From CAVQEK01 sp964596645 (lineage in GTDB: Bacteria; Bacteroidota; Bacteroidia; Cytophagales; Cyclobacteriaceae), in NCBI GenBank assembly GCA_964596645.1, contig CAZQVB010000041.1, positions 1-37,361 of the forward strand: 37,361 nucleotides of DNA. Direction: 5' to 3'. Below the pieces are notes generated by a model. The model was given only the letters and a program-made list of their open reading frames with translations. It was not told where the DNA came from and did not search any database. Made by a program: the position numbers and the translations under genes. Numbering within the stretch: position 1 is the stretch's first letter; each line of letters opens with the position of its first letter. Shown here one piece after another: positions 16,330 through 24,824 of the stretch.

Positions 16330-17604
16330 ATGAACATAAACCCCACACCTATGGAAAGTACATTAAAATTGAAAGATCTGACGGTGAACTCCGAACGGCT
16401 AAGGCAGCGCGTGATCGATCTGTCATCCATAGGCAAGCACAGCAATGGGGGTATTTATAGGATGGGCCTGACGCAGGAAGATCTGGAGGCCCGCAATTGG
16501 CTGATGGAACAGTGCAGCGCGGCGGGGCTGAGCGTACACATGGATGGCGCGCTCAATGTGATCGCCCGGCTGGATGGTGCCGCGGGCGACAAGCCGACAG
16601 TCATTCTCGGTTCGCATACCGATACGGTACCCAATGCAGGTGCCCTCGATGGTGCCCTCGGCGTGGTTACGGCCCTGGAGTGCCTTCACCGGGTGACAGA
16701 AGAAAATATCAAACTCGACCATCCTGTAGAGTTGGTATCATTCAGTGATGAAGAAGGTCGCTTTGGTGGCATGTTTGGCTCCCGGTCATTTGCCGGAAAC
16801 ATGTCGCCCGGCTACCTCGATGCGGCACGCGACTTGGATGGCATCTTTTTGAAAGAGTCGATGGAGAGCCTGGGATATGAGCCCATGCGCGCGTTGGAAG
16901 CTGCCCGCAACCCCAGCGACATCAAGTGTTACCTGGAGCTGCACATAGAGCAGGGGCCGGTGCTGGATGCCAACAAACTGGCCATTGGCATTGTCACAGA
17001 CATCACAGGGCTCTTCAAGTGGCAGGTGAGCCTGAGGGGCACGGCCAACCACGCAGGCACCACGCCCATGCACATGCGCAACGACGCCTTCATGGGCCTG
17101 GCAGATTTTGCCCATGAAATACCGCGCATTATCGATGAGAACGGCAGTGAATATTCCCGCATGACCATAGGCAAAGTACAACTGCTGCCCGGCTCGCCCA
17201 ACACTGTGCCCGGCGAGGTGATTTTCTCGCTTGATGTGCGCGACATATCAGAACAAACCATGCAAGAGCTGCAGGTGAGCAGTCGGAAAGTGCTCTCAGC
17301 CATAGCGCGGAAAAACCAATTAAAATTCGACTTCGAAGAGCTGAGCTGGATATCGCCTGTGGCCTGCGATCAGCACATCATTCAATCGCTCACCAGCAAC
17401 GCCCGGCAATTAGGCTACCCACACATACAAATGCCCAGTGGTGCGGCGCACGATGCACAGATGATAGCCTCCATAGCGCCAGTGGGCATGCTCTTCGTGC
17501 CCAGCAAGGGTGGCATAAGCCACAGCAGCCATGAATGGACCGACTGGCGCGATATAGAAGCCGGCGCCAACCTGATGCTGCAAACGCTGCTGGATATTTG
17601 CTGA
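16330..17604 (+). CDS. Zn-dependent M20 amidohydrolase, N-carbamoyl amino acid / allantoate type
   Basis: A 424-residue dimetal hydrolase of the HyuC/AllC group. Metal and substrate motifs: GSHTDTVPNAGALDGALGV with His96 and the bridging Asp107, SDEEGRFGG, ELHIEQGPVLD, NHAGTTPM in the lid domain, PSGAAHDAQM, and the last ligand in GGISHSSHEWT. Known members remove the carbamoyl group of N-carbamoyl amino acids, ureidopropionate or allantoate, releasing CO2 and ammonia. The exact substrate cannot be read here. In this operon it would undo the reaction of the carbamoyltransferase paralogue. A second ATG at 16351 is possible. The gap to the cysteine hydrolase gene is 98 nt. Confidence 0.9.
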   Translation: MNINPTPMESTLKLKDLTVNSERLRQRVIDLSSIGKHSNGGIYRMGLTQEDLEARNWLMEQCSAAGLSVHMDGALNVIARLDGAAGDKPTVILGSHTDTVPNAGALDGALGVVTALECLHRVTEENIKLDHPVELVSFSDEEGRFGGMFGSRSFAGNMSPGYLDAARDLDGIFLKESMESLGYEPMRALEAARNPSDIKCYLELHIEQGPVLDANKLAIGIVTDITGLFKWQVSLRGTANHAGTTPMHMRNDAFMGLADFAHEIPRIIDENGSEYSRMTIGKVQLLPGSPNTVPGEVIFSLDVRDISEQTMQELQVSSRKVLSAIARKNQLKFDFEELSWISPVACDQHIIQSLTSNARQLGYPHIQMPSGAAHDAQMIASIAPVGMLFVPSKGGISHSSHEWTDWRDIEAGANLMLQTLLDIC

Positions 17605-17702
17605 GGACAAAGGAAAGAGCATTAACGGTTATTCGCTTATCTTTCCGCTGACCATCACCATACACGAGTCACCATCACAACATTGACCATAACCAAACTA
17701 CC

Positions 17703-18464
17703 ATGAACCACCACGATATACCCAGACCGCTCACACAAAACGATTCTCTCGATCCGCTCAAGGAGTACTATGCCGATATGGTGCTGGAAAATTCTGAGCG
17801 CAAGGAGCATCTAAAAAATAAGGAAGTCGCCTTACTGGTGATCGATATGCAATACTTAGACGCAGCCAAAGGTTTCGGCGTATTTCGCGACATCACCTCT
17901 TCCGGCATACCCATCGAGCAGCAAATCTACTATTTCGAAACGCTGCAAGACCGGGTCATCCCCAACATTCAGCGGCTTCTTAAGATATTCAGGGACAACC
18001 GGTTTGAGATCATTCATACACGCATACAAGCGCTCACCCGCGATGGCCGTGATAGGAGCAATGGCCACAAGCGGCTCGACCTGCTGGCCGCACCGGGCAC
18101 TAAAGAAGCAGAATTTTTGCCGGAGGTGGCGCCTATAGAAGATGAAATTGTGATCAATAAAACGGCCAGCGGTGTTTTTTCCAGCACCAACCTCAACTAT
18201 GTATTGAATAACCTCGGTATAAGCGAACTGGTGGTAACCGGGGTATACACCAACGAATGTGTGGAAACTACCGTACGCGACGCCTGTGACCTGGGGTACC
18301 TGGTGAGCCTGGTAGAAGATGCCTGCACCACCGTGACCCCCGAGCTGCAAAAGGCAAGCATTATGACCTTGCGCAATCGCTACGCAGATGTGGTGACTAC
18401 TGACCAAATGGAAAAGAGATTTTCGCGGCTGATGAAAATGTCTGCAAACGCCCCGTCTCAATAG
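17703..18464 (+). CDS. Isochorismatase-family cysteine hydrolase (amidase-like)
   Basis: A 253-residue hydrolase with the complete catalytic triad of the family: Asp48 in LLVIDMQ, Lys153 in VINKTASGVF and Cys186 in YTNECVETTVRDACDLGY. The VTGVYTNECV segment with its non-prolyl cis-peptide motif, and the INKTASGVFSSTN loop, resemble N-carbamoylsarcosine amidase and ureidoacrylate hydrolase (RutB), which break C-N bonds of ureido compounds or amides. It is the last gene of the operon and may hydrolyse the amide made by the asparagine-synthetase homologue, or a ureido intermediate. About 40 N-terminal residues before the core are extra. No recognisable terminator hairpin was seen before the next gene, 198 nt away. 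Confidence 0.9.
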   Translation: MNHHDIPRPLTQNDSLDPLKEYYADMVLENSERKEHLKNKEVALLVIDMQYLDAAKGFGVFRDITSSGIPIEQQIYYFETLQDRVIPNIQRLLKIFRDNRFEIIHTRIQALTRDGRDRSNGHKRLDLLAAPGTKEAEFLPEVAPIEDEIVINKTASGVFSSTNLNYVLNNLGISELVVTGVYTNECVETTVRDACDLGYLVSLVEDACTTVTPELQKASIMTLRNRYADVVTTDQMEKRFSRLMKMSANAPSQ

Positions 18465-18662
18465 TTCCTGGAGAAAGGCTGATGAGAGGCAGAAGGTTTT
18501 CATAAAGCAAATCTTATATTAATCCACTCGCTTCCTTATTTTCGCCTTTATTGCCCATCCAACTATTGCGTGCTACGCCATATGAACCATCAATTTCTAT
18601 GGCCTTTTGTGATAAATATTATTGGCAGGTTACTTACCTATGAACCACTCACTAACAAGCAG

Positions 18663-19229
18663 ATGACGGAAAAAAAGATCATCCGGCATCCGGATTCATC
18701 CGAGAGATCGGAGATAGAGCGTGTATACGTGGCGCATCGCCAGGAATTTGTTTCTTGGGCAGTGCGCAGCTACAACTGCACTGTTGACGACGCCAAAGAA
18801 ATATATCAGCAGTCCATTATTATTTTCTATGAAAATATGGTGCAAGGCAAGATCAACGATCTCAGGAGCAAGGTGAAAACATACTTATTCGCCATAGGCA
18901 AGAATAAGTTTCGCGAAAAGTGGCGGAAAGACAAGAAATACGAATCTTTCGAACCACAAGAAACGCTGTTACAAGCCGATGACCTGCTGTTGGAATATGC
19001 AGAGAAAGAAGAACAGTTGAAAATAGTAGAGGCCTGTCTGGAAAAGTTGGGTGATCCATGCAAAAACATTCTCCGGCAGTTTTACTATCATCAAAAATCG
19101 ATGCAGGATATTTCAGATCTCTTAGAGTATAAGAATGCCGAAACAGTGAAGAATTTAAAGTACAAATGCCTGCAACGCCTGAAGCGTATTTTTCATGACG
19201 AAGCAGGTCTGGAAAGCAATGGTATATAA
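18663..19229 (+). CDS. ECF-type RNA polymerase sigma factor
   Basis: A 188-residue sigma-70-family protein. Region 2 is visible from RVYVAHRQEFVSWAVRSY to DAKEIYQQSIIIFYENM and VKTYLFAIGKNKFREKWRK (core binding and -10 recognition helices). Region 4 is in EACLEKLGDPCKNILRQFYY, MQDISDLLEYKNAETVKNLK and KCLQRLKRIF, an HTH for the -35 element. No region 1 or 3. I chose ATG 18663 over 18570 because the first 31 residues of the longer frame are hydrophobic and not sigma-like. It is followed after 71 nt by a TPR membrane protein that looks like its anti-sigma factor, which in Bacteroidota is the normal order. Confidence 0.9.
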   Translation: MTEKKIIRHPDSSERSEIERVYVAHRQEFVSWAVRSYNCTVDDAKEIYQQSIIIFYENMVQGKINDLRSKVKTYLFAIGKNKFREKWRKDKKYESFEPQETLLQADDLLLEYAEKEEQLKIVEACLEKLGDPCKNILRQFYYHQKSMQDISDLLEYKNAETVKNLKYKCLQRLKRIFHDEAGLESNGI

Positions 19230-19300
19230 AGCCACCAATCAAATTATTTAACAGACCGCAACGACCGGAATCCGACCGGAGGTGCTCAATTGATAAAAGT

Positions 19301-20056
19301 ATGCAGTTGACCAATGACAAAATAGACCAAATAGAACTTTACCTTCAGGGGCAGCTCGATGAAGATCAGCGGCGTGAGCTTGAGGTGGTCATGAAGCAAG
19401 ATCAGGAATTCAAACAACTCGTCGAGGAACACAAGTTGATGCTCGCCGGTGTGAAATATGCAGCGCGCAACACCCTGGTGAGCCAGCTGAAAGCGCTTGA
19501 GGCTACGCTTGAGCCGCCAGTGGTGAAACAAGCAAAACAGGTACGACTGAAAAAAATCTACTACGCGGTGGCTGCTGCAGTTGCCTTTATTCTGTTGGCT
19601 GTGGCGGTGATGCTGATCTTCCCTCAGCAGACTCCGGAAAAGATGGCTGCCAACTACTTTGAGCCTTACCCCACCACGCTACACGCCATTACACGTTCAT
19701 CCAACCAGGCCGAAAATGATTTTCAAAAGGCAATGCAGCTCTATGAGGCTGGTGAATACAGGCAGGCAGTGCTTGTGCTGGACGATCTGTATGAGCGAGA
19801 GCCCAACGAAATAGTGAAATTTTATTTAGCTGTGGCCTATCAGGCCGACGGCATGGTTGAAAATGCCATTGCACACTATCAGTCCATCATTTCCAATGGC
19901 AGCCTCTTCGCCGATCAGGCTAGCTGGTATCTGGCACTTTGTTATTTGGAGGTAGGGCAAATGAGTGAGGCGCGAAAGCTTCTTAAACAGGTAAAACAAT
20001 CCGACAGCAACTTTAGCAGTAAGGCTTCAGATATATTGCTTAAATTGAATGATTGA
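19301..20056 (+). CDS. Anti-sigma-like membrane protein with C-terminal TPR domain
   Basis: A 251-residue protein. The N-terminal part (about 1-80: DKIDQIELYLQGQLDEDQRRELEVVM, KQLVEEHKLMLAGV) has the layout of an anti-sigma domain without the zinc motif. One membrane helix follows (about 86-108, YYAVAAAVAFILLAVAVMLI). The C-terminal outer part carries tetratricopeptide-like repeats: ENDFQKAMQLYEAGEYRQAV, VKFYLAVAYQADGMVENAIAHY and ASWYLALCYLEVGQMSEARKLL. So the sensor part is periplasmic and probably binds a protein. Directly follows the ECF sigma gene. This role is inferred from place and layout; no known family was matched. Confidence 0.75.
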   Translation: MQLTNDKIDQIELYLQGQLDEDQRRELEVVMKQDQEFKQLVEEHKLMLAGVKYAARNTLVSQLKALEATLEPPVVKQAKQVRLKKIYYAVAAAVAFILLAVAVMLIFPQQTPEKMAANYFEPYPTTLHAITRSSNQAENDFQKAMQLYEAGEYRQAVLVLDDLYEREPNEIVKFYLAVAYQADGMVENAIAHYQSIISNGSLFADQASWYLALCYLEVGQMSEARKLLKQVKQSDSNFSSKASDILLKLND

Positions 20057-20169
20057 CCTTATTCGGTAAGACAGCAGTTCGCCTTATAGGCAATACTTGC
20101 ATACTGGTGCGAACGGTAAATGCTGCACATAATCCTTGAATTAATTTTACAAACCTAATAATCCAAACC

Positions 20170-20373
20170 ATGCCCACAGATTCTCAATCGCCCAAAAGCC
20201 CACAATTTCCCGATCCTGGAACTTCCGGCAACAACAAATCTAACGCAACTGATCCCGTTCTGCTGAGCAAGGCCGACGAACAGCCTTCTTCAACGGACAG
20301 TGCCGCTGCTGGCAAAGAGCCAGTGAAAGATTCTAAAAACACTTCACCTGCGCCGGGCGATCAATTGGCCTGA
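20170..20373 (+). CDS. Small disordered protein, MPxDSQS motif
   Basis: A 67-residue protein with no hydrophobic segment. It is low in complexity and rich in Ser, Pro, Asp and Lys (for example SSTDSAAAGKEPVKDSKNTS), so probably disordered. Its start MPTDSQSPKSPQFPD closely resembles the start of the next tiny gene, MPEDSQSTQDIQFPR. That second copy supports it as a real gene, since two chance frames would not share this. It lies 113 nt after the TPR anti-sigma-like gene and could be part of the same transcript. Function unknown. Confidence 0.55.
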   Translation: MPTDSQSPKSPQFPDPGTSGNNKSNATDPVLLSKADEQPSSTDSAAAGKEPVKDSKNTSPAPGDQLA

Positions 20374-20390
20374 CCTAAACAACTACCACT

Positions 20391-20525
20391 ATGCCGGAAG
20401 ATTCACAATCCACGCAAGACATTCAGTTTCCGCGATTGCAACGTATGGCTTACATTTCTGCCAGCACGGCAGGATTTGCCGTCACCATTTGGGTGCTCTA
20501 CCAGATTTTCTTCTGTGGTTGCTAG
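20391..20525 (+). CDS. 44-residue membrane peptide, MPxDSQS motif
   Basis: This short frame begins 17 nt after the previous tiny gene. It starts MPEDSQSTQDIQFPRLQ, then forms one hydrophobic helix (YISASTAGFAVTIWVLYQIFF) and ends CGC. The N-terminus matches that of the gene before it (MP-acidic/Thr-DSQS, then QFP eight to nine residues later), so the pair arose by duplication or shares a binding motif. The 3' end overlaps the end of the convergent CHAT gene by 44 nt. The two C-terminal cysteines near the membrane are unusual. Function unknown. Confidence 0.55.
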   Translation: MPEDSQSTQDIQFPRLQRMAYISASTAGFAVTIWVLYQIFFCGC

Positions 20526-23502
20526 TCCATAGAAATAGTAAAGCGGTGATTGCCACCAATGCCGCTGCGCTCATCAGCAGAAAGCGCCATTTGTAATGCC
20601 CTTCCACGGCTATGGTGTCGCGGTCGCCCATGAGCACCAGCGATGCCCAGTAGGCAGGATGGGCTGTGTAGCCATCGGCTTTGGCAATATATTGTAGCTT
20701 GGCAGTGCGCAGGCATTCGTCCAGTGGGCGTTGCTTGCGCAGCTGGCCATAAAAGGTACGCATCAGCGCTACAGTAGCCTGGTCATTCAGTTTCCACAAA
20801 CTCATAATGACACTGGTGCTGCCTGCATAGAAAAAACCCCTTGAGAGGCTATAAACACCCTCGCCTGGCGCAAGAGTACCCAATCCTGTTTCACAAGCGC
20901 TCAGGGTAACAAGGGCCGTTTGAAGTGGCAGGTTGTACAGGTCGTATGGTTGCATCACGCCATCGTTGTCGGCATCAGGATAGAAAAAAAGCGCCGGATT
21001 TTTTAACGTATCTGCATGGGCAATACCATGCACGCTGAGGTGAAGCACGTCGTAATTGGCCGCGTTGTCCTTGAACGCCGATTCTGTCGCCCGCTCATTT
21101 TGATAAGTATCCGTGGAAAAATATTCGCGAAGCGATTGAAGTTCTTTTGCGGCTCCACCCAACCTTGAGAGCGATTTTGCAGGATGTTCATCATAACCCC
21201 AGGCGGCCAGCTTTTTAGCTGTCTTTTGCGGGTTTGTCTCACTTTGCTTAAAAAATTCGAAAGAATATTGATAATGCACATCCACTGCTTTTGCCAGGTA
21301 GGGCAGCTGCTTATAATCTATTTTTTTTACCGTTTCAGCCTCATACAGCAGTGCCTCGAAGGGTATCTGTGCCAGGTGTCCGTCGGGTATTATGCACAGT
21401 GCATCATATTCGGAAATATTATTTAGGGCCGGCTTCAGCAGTTTGTTGTACAGCAGCAGGGACGCAGCCTGAAATGTGCTAAACTGTGATGAATCATATG
21501 GATTGGGGTCGGAGAGGGCCTGTCGAAAATCATGCAAAGCCTGCATATACAGGCTGTCTTTTTCTACACTATACAGGGTGGTGTGGGTAGAAGAAAGAGC
21601 CAGAGCTGTAATGTGTTCGCTGCCCTCAAAGTAGCCCACCAACATTCGCCCTGGTGTTTTATTCAATAATTGCTGAAACTCGGCCAAATCCAGCATCGCT
21701 GAGTCAGACTGCAAGGTCATGGGAAGTTTTGCCTCAATTTTCGCCCGCAGTCGATCCTGTGCTTGTACTATCTTAAAAATTTCCCGGTCTCTCAGTACAC
21801 TGTCTTCCCTGGATTTTGACGACTGCAACTGCCAGTGCGCCAAGCGTGCTTTGAGAGATCTGCTTTGCGCAATAATGCTGTCGGGCAAGCCTAATCCGCC
21901 GAGCTGCCGGGCTTCGGCGATGGCCTTCTGAAGTATCTGCACCTTATTGTGCTCTATAAATCTATAGGCCACTTTGCTCAGGTCACGGTCAGGATGCAGT
22001 TGCTGGTATTTGAGTAGGCATTTCATAGCAGAGTCGCTGTAGGCCTGCACTTCATTGGCCATCCAAAGTTCATCCGTTTCCATTACGCCACTGCGTGCCC
22101 GCTGTTTGCTTACCAGCGTATCGGCCGAAAGAAAGGAATCGATCGCCTGCTGCAAAAAATACCCGGTGGAGTCACCGCGAAGCGCCAGGTTGTACAGCAC
22201 AATGCCTTTGTTGCTCAGCGTCTGATAAGTCTGATAATTCTTCGGCAGCAAGGCTGTAGGCGGATTGGCCGGACTGTATGCGTCTTCGCCGGTACGCATC
22301 AGATCCAGCGCTTTTTGATAATAGGCCAGTGCTTTGCGGTATTGGCTGCTCTTCATGTAAAACTCTGCCAGATAAACATAGGCTGTGATGTTGGCGTCGT
22401 GATTTTCGGGATACAGTGCTTGCCTTAGCCGCAGACAGGTGAACAGCGACCTCTCGGCTTCAGCATAGTTTCCATTTTTTCGGTAGGCCAAGCCGAGATT
22501 CCCATATATGTCTGCTTCCAGTTTTGGGTCGGATTTGCTTTTCTTCATTGCAGCGAGTGCCTCATTGTGCAGTTGTATGGCCGAGGCATAGTTTCCACTC
22601 TTGCTCTGTATGATGGCGTAGTTGTCCAGACAGATGATATAAAACATGCCATACTCTCGGATAGAAGGGTTGAGCAAAATGCTTCTATACGCTTCTAAGG
22701 CCTTATCATATTCGCGCTTCGATTCATAAATATTGGCGATGGATACCGCAATGTAAATGGTGTAAATATCCTGCTCCATTTGCTCGGCGATCCGCAGGGT
22801 TGCCTTACCATAATGAAGTGCTTTTTCAAGGTTCTTGAGCTCTCTGTGGGTGTTGGTGAGGTTATAATGGGCCAGGTACTGCAACTGGTAATTGTCCCTG
22901 GTGTGCGATTCATCCAAAAGCTGCAGCATGCGCTCGAAGTGGTGCAGCGCCTTCTGATAGTCGTATTGGTGATAGCGATATATTTCTCCAATATATCGAT
23001 GGCTTTTGATCAACTCTTCCCTGACAGGCTGTAGTGTGGTGAATATGGCTATGGCCTTGTCAAAATGAATGATCGCACTGTCGTTGTCCTGCATCTTTTC
23101 GCAGGCACAGCCCAGGGTGTAGTGCCATTGTGCCTTGAGGGGCTCATTGGAAGTATGGCTAAAATCGGCTTCATGATCATTCAGCAGAGCGCGGGCTTCG
23201 GTAGGCAGGTTTTGAGCAAGCCGGCTTTGGGCTGCTTTCACCAGAGCGTACCGGTGGTCATCAGCCACAGCTTCTGCATCATTCTTTAGTACTACCACGA
23301 GGGAATCAAAATAGGCAATGGCCGATGGGGCTAGCATGTTCATGGTATCGGCTCTCAAAAGGGTGGGGTGCTGTGGCACGTAAACGGAATTGGTATCGGC
23401 GTGCTCCGTTGCGCCGGATGAAGCGCTTTGCCGATCGCCACAAAACGAGCACATGAGCGGCAGGCAGGCAATCCACAGTATGTTCTTCAAGGTAAACCTC
23501 AC
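20482..23502 (-). CDS. TPR-CHAT domain protein, exported, with C-terminal membrane helix (putative caspase-like protease)
   Basis: A 1006-residue protein. An N-terminal export signal (ILWIACLPLMCSF) is followed by Cys-rich residues that might carry a lipid. Residues from about 95 to 500 are helical repeats of TPR type: WHYTLGCACEKMQDNDSAIIHF, KALHYGKATLRIAEQ, DIYGNLGLAYRKNGNYAEAERS and AYYQKALDLMR. A CHAT domain fills about 640-960, with catalytic His825 in LSVHGIAH and Cys870 in LSACETGLG, then GEGVYSLSRGFFYAGSTSVIMSLW. A membrane helix (about 973-993) and a basic tail end it. CHAT proteins are caspase-related; separase and the type III CRISPR protease Csx29 belong to this fold. Export points to the periplasm. 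Start is GTG behind a strong Shine-Dalgarno. It is convergent with the sigma/anti-sigma/small-protein genes. Confidence 0.88.
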   Translation of the reverse strand: MRFTLKNILWIACLPLMCSFCGDRQSASSGATEHADTNSVYVPQHPTLLRADTMNMLAPSAIAYFDSLVVVLKNDAEAVADDHRYALVKAAQSRLAQNLPTEARALLNDHEADFSHTSNEPLKAQWHYTLGCACEKMQDNDSAIIHFDKAIAIFTTLQPVREELIKSHRYIGEIYRYHQYDYQKALHHFERMLQLLDESHTRDNYQLQYLAHYNLTNTHRELKNLEKALHYGKATLRIAEQMEQDIYTIYIAVSIANIYESKREYDKALEAYRSILLNPSIREYGMFYIICLDNYAIIQSKSGNYASAIQLHNEALAAMKKSKSDPKLEADIYGNLGLAYRKNGNYAEAERSLFTCLRLRQALYPENHDANITAYVYLAEFYMKSSQYRKALAYYQKALDLMRTGEDAYSPANPPTALLPKNYQTYQTLSNKGIVLYNLALRGDSTGYFLQQAIDSFLSADTLVSKQRARSGVMETDELWMANEVQAYSDSAMKCLLKYQQLHPDRDLSKVAYRFIEHNKVQILQKAIAEARQLGGLGLPDSIIAQSRSLKARLAHWQLQSSKSREDSVLRDREIFKIVQAQDRLRAKIEAKLPMTLQSDSAMLDLAEFQQLLNKTPGRMLVGYFEGSEHITALALSSTHTTLYSVEKDSLYMQALHDFRQALSDPNPYDSSQFSTFQAASLLLYNKLLKPALNNISEYDALCIIPDGHLAQIPFEALLYEAETVKKIDYKQLPYLAKAVDVHYQYSFEFFKQSETNPQKTAKKLAAWGYDEHPAKSLSRLGGAAKELQSLREYFSTDTYQNERATESAFKDNAANYDVLHLSVHGIAHADTLKNPALFFYPDADNDGVMQPYDLYNLPLQTALVTLSACETGLGTLAPGEGVYSLSRGFFYAGSTSVIMSLWKLNDQATVALMRTFYGQLRKQRPLDECLRTAKLQYIAKADGYTAHPAYWASLVLMGDRDTIAVEGHYKWRFLLMSAAALVAITALLFLWTSNHRRKSGRAPKW

Positions 23503-23510
23503 AACATTAT

Positions 23511-23516
23511 CCTCCT
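23511..23516 (-). promoter_or_regulatory. Strong Shine-Dalgarno deciding the GTG start of the CHAT gene
   Basis: On the minus strand AGGAGG lies 8 nt upstream of GTG at 23502. The only nearby ATG, two codons upstream in another frame, is followed at once by a stop. A full AGGAGG is uncommon in Bacteroidota, where most genes lack it, so it both fixes the start and sets this gene apart. Confidence 0.7.
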
Positions 23517-23686
23517 GAAAATGTGAAATTAGAATAATTTATGAATGAGTTTAAAATATTGACATATTGAATGAAGCTCGCGATTCTTTCTGCAGCCGAT
23601 CATAAAACAGCAACTCCAGTTTTTAGTATTCAACAACTGAAACCAAAAATATTAGCAAATACTATAATTGTTGGTAAATTGCCATT

Positions 23687-24739
23687 ATGAATCCAGACTA
23701 TATCCGTGGCCGTGGCGCACAGTATAACCCTGACAACCGCTTTCATCAATACCACCTGGGCGAGGAGTGGATAGAAGGGATTGACGAAAAGCCTCAGGAA
23801 CGCCCACAGACGCAAGTGTTTTTAGAAACACCAAAGAGCATACTCAGCAAGAACGACAGCCCTGATATTCCCTTCAACTATTCCATCAATGCCTACCAAG
23901 GTTGTGAACATGGCTGCATATACTGCTATGCCCGCAACGTGCATGAATATTGGGGATTTGGTGCTGGTCTGGATTGGGAAACCAAGATCGTGGTAAAGCC
24001 GAAAGCCGCCGAAATGCTGGAGCAGGTTTTTCTAAAAAAATCATGGAAGCCGGAGTTGATCATGATGTCTGGCAATACGGATCCGTACCAGCCGCTGGAG
24101 CGCAAGTATGAACTGACCAGAAAATTGCTCAAAATATTCTACCAATACAGGCACCCGGTGGGCATCATTACCAAGAACAGCCTGATAGCGCGCGACGCCG
24201 ATATACTGGCAGACCTCGCGGCCGAGCGTCTGGTACGTGTTTACTTCTCCATTACCACACTGGATGAAACACTGCGCCGCACCATGGAGCCTCGAACAGC
24301 CAATGCACAAAAAATGCTGGACGCCATGAAGCTGCTTGCAGGCAAAGGCGTACCCGTGGGCGTGATGACCGGGCCGGTGATCCCTTCCATCAATGATCAT
24401 GAAATTCCGGCCATACTGCAGGCAGCCTCAGCGCATGGCGCTGGTGCTGCGGGCTACACCATCGCCAGGCTGAATGGTGCCGTAGGGGCGGTCTTTCAGG
24501 ACTGGCTGAAGAAAAACTTTCCCGAAAGGGCCGACAAGGTGTGGAACAAAATATCGTCCATTCACGGGGGCAAGGTAAACGACAGCCGATGGGGTACACG
24601 CATGCGCGGAGAGGGTAGCTACGCAGCCCTCATAGACGGGCTATTTAAAAAATCGAGCGCCAAATACGGCCTCAATGGCAGCCTTCCAGCCTTGGATTAC
24701 ACGCAATTCAGGAAGGGGGGTAATCTCAATCTTTTCTAA
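23687..24739 (+). CDS. PA0069-family / SplB-like radical SAM protein
   Basis: A 350-residue iron-sulfur enzyme. The radical-SAM cluster motif CEHGCIYCYAR (C-x3-C-x2-C, about residues 73-83) binds a [4Fe-4S] cluster and S-adenosylmethionine. It is followed by GNTDPYQPLERKYELTRKLL, PVGIITKNSLIARD and VPVGVMTGPVIPSIND, all typical of the family related to spore photoproduct lyase. The family is widespread in non-spore-formers, and its substrate is not established. The start ATG gives MNPDYIRGRGAQYNPDNRF, and RGRG is the usual opening of the family. Convergent with the penicillin-binding protein gene; 85 nt between them show no clear terminator. Confidence 0.9.
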   Translation: MNPDYIRGRGAQYNPDNRFHQYHLGEEWIEGIDEKPQERPQTQVFLETPKSILSKNDSPDIPFNYSINAYQGCEHGCIYCYARNVHEYWGFGAGLDWETKIVVKPKAAEMLEQVFLKKSWKPELIMMSGNTDPYQPLERKYELTRKLLKIFYQYRHPVGIITKNSLIARDADILADLAAERLVRVYFSITTLDETLRRTMEPRTANAQKMLDAMKLLAGKGVPVGVMTGPVIPSINDHEIPAILQAASAHGAGAAGYTIARLNGAVGAVFQDWLKKNFPERADKVWNKISSIHGGKVNDSRWGTRMRGEGSYAALIDGLFKKSSAKYGLNGSLPALDYTQFRKGGNLNLF

Positions 24740-24824
24740 AAGTGAGCACCTACAGCGGGATGTCAGCGGCCACGGTGAGAAAGCAGCAAAGTGACTGGCA
24801 TCCGGCACTGAAAGGATTGGCGCT

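Noticed and set aside
14326..17604. NAGGN osmolyte cluster (asnO-ngg)
   Set aside because: AsnB-like gene and a hydrolase are present, but no GNAT/ATP-grasp ngg gene; a carbamoyltransferase stands in its place.
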